Positions 44,022-52,454 of a stretch of DNA of 64,000 bases are shown here, one piece after another. The stretch is taken from positions 930,001 through 994,000 of the forward strand of contig NZ_JBHTAN010000006.1 in assembly GCF_042663585.1 (NCBI RefSeq). Reading direction: 5' to 3'. Each line of letters opens with the position of its first letter. Position 1 is the first letter of the stretch. The DNA comes from Natranaeroarchaeum sp042663585 (lineage in GTDB: Archaea > Halobacteriota > Halobacteria > Halobacteriales > Natronoarchaeaceae). A program made the position numbers and the translations under genes. The notes beneath the pieces are model-generated. The model ran no database searches, was not told where the DNA came from, and worked only from the letters and a program-made list of their open reading frames with translations.

Positions 44022-45074
44022 ATGACGGATACCGAGGCCCGCGAAGAGCGCGTGTTGGAGGCGGTTCGCGAGCGACGCGAACTTGTCAACGCCGCGATTC
44101 CAGAAGAGCTACCGGTTGTAGAGCCAGAACGGCTCTACGAGGCCTCGCGCTATCTACTCGACGCCGGTGGGAAGCGACTCCGCCCGACGGTCTCGCTGCT
44201 CGTCGCCGAAGCGCTCGCCGCGACAGAGCCGGTTCCGGGCGACTATCGCTCGTTCCCGACGCTCGTCGACGGCGAAGAGATCGATCTGATGGCGGCGGCG
44301 GTGAGCGTCGAAGTCATCCAGTCGTTCACGCTCATCCACGACGACATCATGGACGACGACGACCTTCGTCGGGGGGTCCCCGCAGTCCATCAGGAGTACG
44401 ATCTCGAAACGGCGATTCTCGCCGGCGATACGCTGTACTCGAAAGCCTTCGAGATCATGCTCGACACGAACGCGCCGGCGGAGCGGACCGTCCGCGCGCT
44501 CGACGTCCTCGCGTCGACGTGTACGCATATCTGCGAGGGACAGGCCCTCGACGTTGCGTTCGAGACGCGCGACGACGTCTTGCCCGACGAGTATCTCGAT
44601 ATGGTCGAACAGAAGACCGCAGTGCTGTACGGGGCCTCGGCCTGTCTCCCGGCCATCCTGATGGGTGCCGACGACGAAACGGTCGACGCGCTCTACGGCT
44701 ACGGAATCGACATCGGTCGCGGTTTCCAGATCCAGGACGACGTGCTGGATCTGACTGTCCCGAGCGAGACGCTCGGCAAACAGCGCGGCAGCGACCTCGT
44801 CGAGAACAAGCAGACGCTCCTGACCCTGCACGCCAGGGAACACGGCGTCGACGTCGAGTCGCTCGTCGAGACCGACTCGGTCGAAGCGGTCACGGAAGCC
44901 GAAATCGACGAGGCGGTGGCCCGGCTTCAGGAAGCCGGTAGCATCGACTACGCCCGCCAGACGGCGGCGGAACTCGTCGAATCGGGGAAATCACGGCTCG
45001 AAGTACTTCCGGAAAACGAGTCCCGTGAACTGCTCGAGTCGCTTGCCGACTACCTGATCGAACGCGGCTACTGA
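44022..45074 (+). CDS. idsA: geranylgeranyl diphosphate synthase (polyprenyl synthase)
   Basis: This trans-prenyltransferase of 350 residues supplies the C20 chains of archaeal ether lipids. The first Asp-rich motif is DDIMDDDDLRRG and the second QDDVLD, both preceded by the expected conserved residues (GGKRLRP). Chain length is inferred from archaeal context. A run of T (45093-45100) follows the stop. It is coupled to rnj and completes, with mvk and ipk 2-5 kb upstream, an isoprenoid supply region. Confidence 0.9.
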   Translation: MTDTEAREERVLEAVRERRELVNAAIPEELPVVEPERLYEASRYLLDAGGKRLRPTVSLLVAEALAATEPVPGDYRSFPTLVDGEEIDLMAAAVSVEVIQSFTLIHDDIMDDDDLRRGVPAVHQEYDLETAILAGDTLYSKAFEIMLDTNAPAERTVRALDVLASTCTHICEGQALDVAFETRDDVLPDEYLDMVEQKTAVLYGASACLPAILMGADDETVDALYGYGIDIGRGFQIQDDVLDLTVPSETLGKQRGSDLVENKQTLLTLHAREHGVDVESLVETDSVEAVTEAEIDEAVARLQEAGSIDYARQTAAELVESGKSRLEVLPENESRELLESLADYLIERGY

Positions 45075-45091
45075 GTCGCCGTTCGTCTGTC

Positions 45092-45100
45092 GTTCTTTTT
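45092..45100 (+). terminator. T-tract terminator after idsA
   Basis: The run GTTCTTTTT, 18 bp after the idsA stop, is the type of short T-tract that ends archaeal transcripts. Confidence 0.4.
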
Positions 45101-45176
45101 GGACCACCCTGTGCGCGCTTCAGATCGCAATAGCCGTACCGCAGGCCATATGTCGATACTACCTCAAGAGAGCATA

Positions 45177-46394
45177 ATGGATCGACGAACGGTTCTGAAG
45201 ACCGCAGGTGGGATCGTCGCGACGAGCGCGCTGTCCGGGTGTCTCGGCGGCGAGGACGCGCCCGGAGACGCGAGCGTCTGGCACGAACTCTCCGATCCAC
45301 TCGCAGAGGCGTTCACGACGAGCGTCGACGCGTACGAGGCAGAGACCGATGCCCAGATCAGCGTTCAGCAGCAGTCCGCCCTTGAGAGCCAACTCGCGAC
45401 GGCGGTGGACGGCGGGTCGGCCCCGGAGCTATATATCAGGACGCACGACCGCGTCGGTAACCACGACGACCGCGGCTTCCTGTTCGACGGGAGCGAGTAT
45501 CTGGACGTCGACGTCGACGAGACGTTCGACGATCTGGCCGCCCAGTCGGTACGGACCCCCGACGGCGGGGAGACGATTGGACTACCCCGCTCGGCGGAAG
45601 TACCGACACTACTGTACAACGAGGCACATCTCGATAGCCCGCCCGAGACGTTCGACGAACTGATCGCCGATGCCCAGGCGTTTCACGCCCCCGGCGACGA
45701 CCAGTACGGCTTCACCTGTCCCGGGCGAGCATACTTCATCAGCGCGTGGCTCCTCGCATTCGGCGGCTTCGTCTCTCGACTGGACGACGAAGGCTCACCC
45801 GAACTCGGGATCGAAAATCAGGAGTTCCACGACGGGATGGCGCTGTACCGCGACGAACTGTCCGACCTCCAACCGACGGAACTGACATACGACGAGCAGA
45901 CCGACACCTTCGCGACGGGGGACGCGCTGTTCCACATCAACGGTCCGTGGGCGGTAAACGACCTGCACGAGGCCGACGTCGAACTGGGCGTCGCGGCGCT
46001 CCCGGAGCTAGCCGACGGGGAGTTGACGCCGTACGCCAACGTTTCGTTGTTGTACTTCACCACGAGCATGACCGACGACGAGGAGGACGCACGGCGTGAC
46101 GCGGCAATCGATTTCGCGGAGTGGTACGCAACCAACGACGAGGTCGCCGAACGGATGGCCGAAGATCACTCGCGTATCCCGGTGCAGGACGACATCGATC
46201 CCGCGACACTCTCCGATGACGTCGCGGCCTTCGCCGAGACGTTCGGACAGGCCCGCCTCCAGCCAGCCCACCAGTCGATAGAAGCAGTCTGGGGGCCACT
46301 CGACGACGCTATCGTGGACGTGCTCGACGAGGGTGCGGACATCGCGGATCGGTTCGCGGACGCGGCCGATGAGATCCGCGACGAGTGGACCTGA
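45177..46394 (+). CDS. sugar-binding lipoprotein of an ABC importer (orphan)
   Basis: This extracellular solute-binding protein of 405 residues starts at ATG 45177 with a Tat lipoprotein signal (MDRRTVLKTAGGIVATSA followed by LSGCLGG). The sequence follows the maltose/oligosaccharide type: WHELSDPLAEAFTT, LIADAQAFHAPGDDQYGF, INGPWAVNDLHEADVELG and ALPELADGELTPY. No permease or ATPase gene is adjacent, so partners must be elsewhere. It is convergent with the CBS-MaoC gene. Confidence 0.83.
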   Translation: MDRRTVLKTAGGIVATSALSGCLGGEDAPGDASVWHELSDPLAEAFTTSVDAYEAETDAQISVQQQSALESQLATAVDGGSAPELYIRTHDRVGNHDDRGFLFDGSEYLDVDVDETFDDLAAQSVRTPDGGETIGLPRSAEVPTLLYNEAHLDSPPETFDELIADAQAFHAPGDDQYGFTCPGRAYFISAWLLAFGGFVSRLDDEGSPELGIENQEFHDGMALYRDELSDLQPTELTYDEQTDTFATGDALFHINGPWAVNDLHEADVELGVAALPELADGELTPYANVSLLYFTTSMTDDEEDARRDAAIDFAEWYATNDEVAERMAEDHSRIPVQDDIDPATLSDDVAAFAETFGQARLQPAHQSIEAVWGPLDDAIVDVLDEGADIADRFADAADEIRDEWT

Positions 46395-46406
46395 TCGGCA
46401 CGGCTT

Positions 46407-47279
46407 TTAGTCCGGCAGTTCCTGCAACAGCACTGTCGCCGTCCCGTCGACCGCGACTGTCCCTTCCTCGCCGTACACCCGGGTCGCCAGCCGATACCTG
46501 TTCTGACCGAGATCCTCGACGAACTCGCACATTGCCGTGACCGTCTCGCCGACGGGGATCGCCTCGCGAAAACTGACGTCCTGCGAGAGATAGATCGTCA
46601 GTCCGGGGATGCGAGCGAGCGCCGAACTGATCAACCCGAGGGTGAGTACGCCGTGGACGATCGGTTTGCCGAACTCCGTTTTGCTGGCGAACGACTCGTC
46701 GAGATGGAGTCGGTTCGTGTCCCCACTGGCCTGTGCGAACGCCCGCACGTCGGCTTCGTCGATGCGCTTCGTGAATCGGACCGTGTCCCCGATGTTGATC
46801 GTCTCCTCTTCCGCACCGTCGACGTATTCGAGTTTCCAGTCCTCCTCTTCGTAGGTCACCCCGAGATGCGGGTCCAGATCGTGATTTTCCTCCGGAATCC
46901 CGAGTACGAGCCTCGGAACGTAGTTCGAGACCGATTTGGTCGTGACGATACCGACGATTCCGTCCTCGGTGACGGCGAGACGTTTGATCCCCTTCCGGTC
47001 CATCTTTCGAGCAACGGTTTCGATCGTTGCGTCGGCCCGGATCGTTTCCAGCGGTGACGACATGATATCGGCGGCCGTCACTTGATTTGTGTCGGTCTCA
47101 GTCGCCAGTAGGTCGACGATATCCGTCTGGGTAATGATTCCTCGTGGCTCCTCACCGACGAGTACAGCACCGACAGGGCCATCCCGTAGCGTCCGCGCGA
47201 CTTTCTGCGCGGATTCGCGGGGGTCGACGATGTCCACGGTTTCGGTCATGACGTCCTCGGCCCTGATCTGAATAATCAT
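46407..47279 (-). CDS. CBS-pair protein fused to a MaoC-like hotdog hydratase
   Basis: Residues 1-125 are two CBS motifs (AEDVMTETVDIVDPRESAQK and TAADIMSSPLETIRADATIE), which bind adenosyl compounds. Residues 150-290 are a MaoC-type hotdog domain with the R-hydratase motif (FAQASGDTNRLHLDESFA ... GKPIVHGVLTLGLIS). The combination suggests an acyl-CoA hydratase whose activity follows adenylate or SAM levels. It starts at ATG 47279; the TTG two codons upstream is not needed. Confidence 0.82.
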   Translation of the reverse strand: MIIQIRAEDVMTETVDIVDPRESAQKVARTLRDGPVGAVLVGEEPRGIITQTDIVDLLATETDTNQVTAADIMSSPLETIRADATIETVARKMDRKGIKRLAVTEDGIVGIVTTKSVSNYVPRLVLGIPEENHDLDPHLGVTYEEEDWKLEYVDGAEEETINIGDTVRFTKRIDEADVRAFAQASGDTNRLHLDESFASKTEFGKPIVHGVLTLGLISSALARIPGLTIYLSQDVSFREAIPVGETVTAMCEFVEDLGQNRYRLATRVYGEEGTVAVDGTATVLLQELPD

Positions 47280-48190
47280 ATGCAAACTACACAGGATCGG
47301 AGCAAGTATCTAGGTGCAGACGAGGGAGCGGGCCGGTCGAGTCCGATGGATCGTTACTCTCCCGCCTACCCGTTCTGAGATGCAGTTGCAATGCTGATGA
47401 GCGAGCGTTTGTTTCCAGATCGCTACGTCGACGGTGGCGTCACGTCCGATAGTCGGACCATCTGGGTAATTTCATCAAAATAGTTAGTATTAATTTAGAA
47501 CAATATTATTTACGATCAGTGCTGAATCTGAACGGTTAGCATCTGAAGACGGCGGATAGACGTACAACTCCCGTCAAGACGATTAGCACCGAGAGGAGTA
47601 GATAAAACCACTTTAGATAGACTATAGAAGTATGTCGATGTCTATGACGCCACAGAGAAAATACTCCGCGACTGTATGTATGTGTCTATAGTTCAGACCC
47701 ATTGAAAAGACGATAGCGGCATCAGTGGGCGATATCGACGCAGCACACGAGAGGATCTTGACGATACTTGATAGAGTCAGGGTCCGAATCGAAGTAACGC
47801 ACAGCCACCGTACTTTTTAATACCGTATTTATTATGGTTCGAACTATATACAGGATTTATTATAATATTATACTGGCCTCCGCTAACGGCTGGGTTGCCA
47901 CGATGAACCGTTCGTTCGGGATCATCTGCGTCTACCACTGAGAGTGCGTACCACAGCTCACGTATGGCGAGAGCGATCTTCCTGCCGACAGCGGTCCCCG
48001 CGCTCTAGAAAACCGATCGAAACAACACCGACCGATTTCGTCGACGAAGAGATCATCGCCTATCACGTCATCGGTCTGATCGAGTCCGGACCTGGCCTCA
48101 TCGAAGTCCTGCCTCCGCGGTTCGAAGACGGTCCCTCCCGGATCCGTCTCGTGGAGTACTGGTGCGAGTGGCGAGGGCAGGCCGAGGATA
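47280..48190. other. AT-rich, gene-poor region
   Basis: About 900 bp with no recognisable gene. The stretch 47470-47885 is strikingly AT-rich (for example ATTTATTATAATATTATAC near 47861), unlike the rest of the window. The GC-richer end (47940-48190) has overlapping open frames on both strands (47944-48243 forward; 47932-48210 reverse), neither of which I can recognise. It may be old insertion debris. Confidence 0.45.
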
Positions 48191-48409
48191 TCAGTCACAG
48201 CAGTAGCCATTCTCCGCTTGCTGCACCAATCCTCTGGACGTGAGGGTTTCGAGAACGCTAAACAGCGTCAGTTTCGGGATATCGAGCCTCCGTTGCAGTT
48301 CACTCACCGCGGCCTCGTCGGTGGTGGTGAGGTACAGATACACCAACTTTGCATCGGCTGAGTCCAGTTCGTCCGGCAGCGAAAGCCTCGGTTCGGCACT
48401 GGATTTCAT
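48191..48409 (-). CDS. small TrmB-like winged-helix protein
   Basis: This 72-residue single-domain HTH protein (SADAKLVYLYLTTTDEAAVS ... LDIPKLTLFSVLETLTSRGLV) belongs to the short haloarchaeal TrmB-type group without an effector domain. It ends in CCD. It lies next to the AT-rich region and upstream of nothing on its own strand. Confidence 0.7.
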   Translation of the reverse strand: MKSSAEPRLSLPDELDSADAKLVYLYLTTTDEAAVSELQRRLDIPKLTLFSVLETLTSRGLVQQAENGYCCD

Positions 48410-48870
48410 GCACTAGTCTACCGGTTGCCTCGGTCTTCGTTATATTACAGATACCGCAGGACGCTGTATGGACGGAAACGATCTGGCTGGCGAACAAGTG
48501 TAGCTTTCCGAGTGGTCCGGTTGATCCCGCTGAGGTGGTCTGTCTCGGAAGTCCAGGGTTCGCACGAGGGTAAGTGAGGTGGTAGTGACAGATCTGCATT
48601 GACAGTCGTACCGTTGTAATAAAAGCGTGAATACTAGCAAGCCAGAGCGAATAATAAGCTTAGTGAGAAGTATACTAGTCTTACCGAGAACGATTGGCGC
48701 ATTTCGGCATCTCGAACGGGATACTCGCGACCAGTTCGACGCCACAGCGTAACTCCTGTATCCGGGCCGCGAACGAGTCTGAAGCCTACTGATCAAACGG
48801 GTTACTGTACTGTTGCTCGCTCTACAGAGCTAAACGTATTTATTGCTGTCAGTCGTCTACATACCACCCC
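48410..48870. other. intergenic region before the UspA array
   Basis: These 461 bp hold no recognisable gene. A TATA-like TATTTATT at 48837-48844, centred about 30 bp before the ATG at 48871, is the probable promoter of the first usp gene and implies a leaderless message. The middle (48640-48680) is AT-rich. Confidence 0.45.
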
Positions 48871-49275
48871 ATGTATGATAGAATCCTCGTAGCAACGGAT
48901 GGGAGTAACTCGGCAGAGCGGGCGATCTATCAGGCTCTAGACCTGGCGAAGACGTTCGATGCTGAGCTATACGGCATCTCCGTTATCGATACCCGCCGGT
49001 ACGGCGATTCGATGCTATCCGATTCGGAACAGGTCCTCGGCGACCTCGAGGAGCATGCCGACGAACTCCTGGAGGACGTGCGTTCCCGGGCCGACCTCGA
49101 TGTCACGACCGAGTTGCGTGAGGGTCGCCCACACGTCGAGATCGCGGAGTACGCGACGGAGATCGATGCTGACCTGATCGTACTCGGGAACCGGGGTATG
49201 GGGAGCGGTGAGGATATCGGTAGCACCGCCGAACGCGTCGTCAGGAACGTCGCCCGGCCCGTGCTCACGGCCTGA
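48871..49275 (+). CDS. UspA-family universal stress protein
   Basis: This 134-residue single Usp domain starts MYDRILVATDGSNSAERAI. It retains the ATP-binding loop VLGNRGMGSGEDIGSTAERVV, so nucleotide binding is likely. It is the first of three usp genes in a row on the same strand. Confidence 0.88.
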   Translation: MYDRILVATDGSNSAERAIYQALDLAKTFDAELYGISVIDTRRYGDSMLSDSEQVLGDLEEHADELLEDVRSRADLDVTTELREGRPHVEIAEYATEIDADLIVLGNRGMGSGEDIGSTAERVVRNVARPVLTA

Positions 49276-49353
49276 TCTCGCTCCCACTGCCGTCGTATCA
49301 TCCGACAGTAAACGACCTATTTGACAACTTTCGTCGTAATTAAACGTGTGAAA

Positions 49354-49773
49354 ATGTACGAAACGATTCTGGTACCCACCGATGGCAGCGAACCGGCGAA
49401 CAGAGCAGTAGAACACGCGCTGGAACTCGCCGACCGGTACGACGCCCACGTGCACACGATCTACTGTGTCGAAACGAATCGGTACGGCCAACCCGCGTTG
49501 AGCAGCAGCGAACTCGTCCTCGACGACCTCGAGGATCGAGGGGCGACGATGCTAGACGAGGTCGACGACCGGGCAGCGGATATCGGCATCGAGAGCGACC
49601 AGACAGTGTGTCGCGGGGGGCCCTGGGAAGAAGTCCACAAGAAGGCACTCGAAATCGATGCGGATCTGATCGTCATCGGATCCCGGGGACAGAGCCACCA
49701 GCGAACGGGCAGAATCGGTAGCATCGCGGAGCGGATACTCCGAAGTCCGGATCGGCCCGTGTTGACTGTCTGA
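49354..49773 (+). CDS. UspA-family universal stress protein
   Basis: This 139-residue Usp domain starts at ATG 49354 (MYETILVPTDGSEPANRAVE); an in-frame upstream TTG at 49321 adds eleven unconserved residues. The ATP loop is IGSRGQSHQRTGRIGSIAERIL. It follows the previous usp gene after 78 bp. Confidence 0.87.
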   Translation: MYETILVPTDGSEPANRAVEHALELADRYDAHVHTIYCVETNRYGQPALSSSELVLDDLEDRGATMLDEVDDRAADIGIESDQTVCRGGPWEEVHKKALEIDADLIVIGSRGQSHQRTGRIGSIAERILRSPDRPVLTV

Positions 49774-49870
49774 TCGGCCCGGAACTACGGACCCCATCCG
49801 TTCGAGATCCCATCGCGAGGATCGGAACTCCGCCTCGACATTTACGTACACTCAGGTCGAACGTACACCT

Positions 49871-50320
49871 ATGAGGTGTCTCGTCGCCGTCGACGGCTCT
49901 TCCGAGTCAGAAACAGCACTCGCGTTCGCGACCGACATCGCGGATGCGACGGACGGAGCGATTACGATGGTGCACGCGGTCGACCCCACCGTCTACGAGG
50001 AGGGCGGGACCGAACCGATATCGTCGCTCTCGGATGCGGACCAGCGACTGATCATCGAGAGCGTCGAAGAGGCCGAACAGCGTGGGCTGGACCTGCTCGA
50101 CGAGGCTGCCGCCTTCGCGGACGAACTGGGCCACAGCGTGGAAACCGAACTGCTCTACGGCGATCCGGTCGCGGAGATCTCCGGCTACGCCGAGAGCCAG
50201 GAATTCGACATCATCTTTGTCGGCCACCATGGCCTCTCCCAGCAGACCGAGCGGGTTCTCGGTAGCATTGCGAAGTCACTCGTCGAGCGCGCGACCGTCC
50301 CCGTAACAGTCGTCCGCTGA
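49871..50320 (+). CDS. UspA-family universal stress protein
   Basis: This 149-residue Usp domain (MRCLVAVDGSSESETALAF) has the loop FVGHHGLSQQTERVLGSIA, with the Gly-x2-Gly...Gly-Ser pattern largely kept. It is the third of the array and ends convergent with the CBS-HPF gene, 31 bp apart. Confidence 0.85.
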   Translation: MRCLVAVDGSSESETALAFATDIADATDGAITMVHAVDPTVYEEGGTEPISSLSDADQRLIIESVEEAEQRGLDLLDEAAAFADELGHSVETELLYGDPVAEISGYAESQEFDIIFVGHHGLSQQTERVLGSIAKSLVERATVPVTVVR

Positions 50321-50351
50321 CTGCGTCGCGTGGGTAGGGTCGCGTCGTCAG

Positions 50352-51569
50352 CTAGCTCTCTAGCAGCCAGCCAAACCGTTTGTCCCAGAACTCCTTGTCC
50401 GGGGGCTTTTTGCTTCGACCGTGGGTCTTCTGATCACGGATCTGGCGCTCGATGATCTCTCTGGCCTCGTTGAACGCATGGCTCGCTCCGTATCCCTCAC
50501 CCGAAGCGATATAGAGCCCCTGGTCGGTGTGAAGCCGAACGCGAGCGAGCAGCAGCGGGACGCCACGTAGCCGCTCGTCGTGTTTGTGAAAGTGGACCTT
50601 GGCGTCGAGGACGTTCATGCCGTGGTCCCGATCGTCGAACTTGTCGATCATCGCAACGATGTCGTCGTAACTCAGATCGTCGACCATCTCGATGCCGTAG
50701 ATCTGGACGCTTCGGTTCCCACCGGCTTCCCACGTCAGCGCGTCGAGGGCGTCCGTTTTCGTCACGATCCCGTGTGGCGACCCGTCCTCGGTGACGACCA
50801 GCGATGACGCGCCGGCTTCGAACATGTCTGCGACCGCCTCGTCGAGGGTTGCACTCGGGTGAATCCCCTTGACGGGTTCGGTCATGACGTCCCGGATCGG
50901 CAGATCCAGCATCCGATCGCTCTCGCCCTCGCGCGCGCCGTAGCCGCCGCGCCGTGACCGAGCAGTGCTCGAGGAAATCTCACCGCCGAACGGGTCGGTT
51001 CCACCGGCATCGCCGCCCTGGCTCTGCACCTCGGCTCTGATCGTGAGATCCGTTATATCGTACAGGCTGAGGATACCGACCGCCGTGTCGTCCTCGACGA
51101 CCGGGAGATGCGTGATCCGGTTGCTCCGGAAGGTGTTGATCGCGTCACCGAGCGTCGAGTCAGGATCGAGCGTGACGAGATCGGAGGAGTGAGCCTCCGC
51201 GACGGTCGCCGCATCGAGGAACGGCTCGACCTTCCGGAGGATATCATCGACTGTGACGACGCCGATCAGTTCTCGCCCCTCGAACACGGGCAGGATCTGT
51301 GCATCGGTGTCGATCATTAGCTGTGCGACTTCGCGGATATCCTCGTCCGGTGCGAGTCGTGGGACGTGCCAGACCAGCGAGCCCAACTTTTCGTTCGGCT
51401 GATGATGCGAGGAGGCGAGTTGTTTTCTGGTCACGACGCCCTCGAACTCGTCGCCACGGACGAGGACGCCCTTGACGTCGGAATCCTCGAACGTTCCGAC
51501 CAGTTTCGAGACTGACGCTTCCGGATCCAGTTCGACGTACTCCGTCGAGACGATGTCGGCTATATTCAT
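50352..51569 (-). CDS. four-CBS protein fused to a ribosome-hibernation (HPF/RaiA-like) domain
   Basis: This 405-residue protein has four CBS motifs at about 1-55, 60-118, 119-180 and 226-285. These are two Bateman modules that normally bind AMP, ATP or SAM, with an unstructured linker at 181-225. The last 115 residues follow the HPF/RaiA pattern: VQIYGIEMVDDLSYDDIVAM, then ARVRLHTDQGLYIASGEGY and the helix AFNEAREIIERQIRDQK. HPF proteins bind the small ribosomal subunit decoding site and shut down translation. Coupling to CBS domains suggests nucleotide-controlled ribosome dormancy. The CBS part is certain; the HPF call is by pattern only. Confidence 0.8.
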   Translation of the reverse strand: MNIADIVSTEYVELDPEASVSKLVGTFEDSDVKGVLVRGDEFEGVVTRKQLASSHHQPNEKLGSLVWHVPRLAPDEDIREVAQLMIDTDAQILPVFEGRELIGVVTVDDILRKVEPFLDAATVAEAHSSDLVTLDPDSTLGDAINTFRSNRITHLPVVEDDTAVGILSLYDITDLTIRAEVQSQGGDAGGTDPFGGEISSSTARSRRGGYGAREGESDRMLDLPIRDVMTEPVKGIHPSATLDEAVADMFEAGASSLVVTEDGSPHGIVTKTDALDALTWEAGGNRSVQIYGIEMVDDLSYDDIVAMIDKFDDRDHGMNVLDAKVHFHKHDERLRGVPLLLARVRLHTDQGLYIASGEGYGASHAFNEAREIIERQIRDQKTHGRSKKPPDKEFWDKRFGWLLES

Positions 51570-51714
51570 CTGGAATCGATATTACAGTACTGGCAGTTGT
51601 GTCGCGATACTGTCACGGTCGCTTCCACAGGTGTAGTTCGATAGCTGTTCACAAGTATTCGAGGGTACTCGCGAGACGGCGGGTGGACGAACCACCCGCA
51701 CGTACCGACGGTGA

Positions 51715-52350
51715 TCAGTCCTCGAGATAGGTCATTGCCTCCTCGTCCGAGACCTGATCGAAGCGCTCGTAAAACTGTCCGACGCTTCTGAAGCCACTCG
51801 GCGTCTGGAGACAGACCACCTCGTTTGACTCTTCCAGTTCGGTGATCCTACCCGGCGGCCCGACCGGCACCGCCAGTACGATACGGTCCGCATCGGTGGC
51901 GTTGAGGCGCTTGAGGCAGGCCCGAACGGTCGATCCCGTCGCTACGCCGTCGTCGACGACGACGAGGGTTTTGTCAGCCAGATCCGGGGCGGATCGGTCT
52001 CCCCGATACCGCTCGGCTTTCTGGCGGGCGTTCTCCGCTTCCTCTTCGCGCTGTCGCTCGAAGTATTCTTCGTCGGCACCAGTCCCACGGATGGCCTCTT
52101 CGTTTCGCCAGACGCTTCCGTCGCTTGCGACCGCGCCGATAGCGTACTCCGGATTGCCCGGGGCACCGATCTTCTTCGCGACGACGATATCCAGCGGTGC
52201 ATCGAGCGCATCTGCAACTGCCCGTCCCAGCGGAAGCCCCCCTCTCGGAATCGCGAGGACGATGTCGGCATCGATCTCTCGCTCCCGGAGTGCGTCCGCG
52301 AGTTGTTCTCCCGCGTCTGTCCGGTCTTTGAATCGCTGAGATGGCACCAT
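51715..52350 (-). CDS. phosphoribosyltransferase-fold protein
   Basis: This type I PRTase of 211 residues has the PRPP loop LVVVDDGVATGSTVRA at about residues 122-137 and an N-terminal start VPSQRFKDRTDAGEQLADAL typical of the group. The start is ATG 52350. It lies back to back with an alpha/beta hydrolase gene, with 104 bp between the starts. In actinobacteria these two protein types occur fused or adjacent. The base or nucleoside substrate is unknown. Confidence 0.82.
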   Translation of the reverse strand: MVPSQRFKDRTDAGEQLADALREREIDADIVLAIPRGGLPLGRAVADALDAPLDIVVAKKIGAPGNPEYAIGAVASDGSVWRNEEAIRGTGADEEYFERQREEEAENARQKAERYRGDRSAPDLADKTLVVVDDGVATGSTVRACLKRLNATDADRIVLAVPVGPPGRITELEESNEVVCLQTPSGFRSVGQFYERFDQVSDEEAMTYLED

Positions 52351-52454
52351 CGTTTGCAAATACGTCGCGAATCCGCATAATACACGGGTGTAGGGGCTCG
52401 GTCGAGCCTGAAACACCCCCGTCGGTAAATATCCTGGTTGCAGTATCTCCACGT

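Noticed and set aside
47932..48243. overlapping open frames on both strands
   Set aside because: Neither product is recognisable and they contradict each other; reported only as part of the gene-poor region.
48440..48796. 118-codon reverse frame
   Set aside because: Basic, Ser/Arg-rich composition untypical of haloarchaeal proteins; likely chance.
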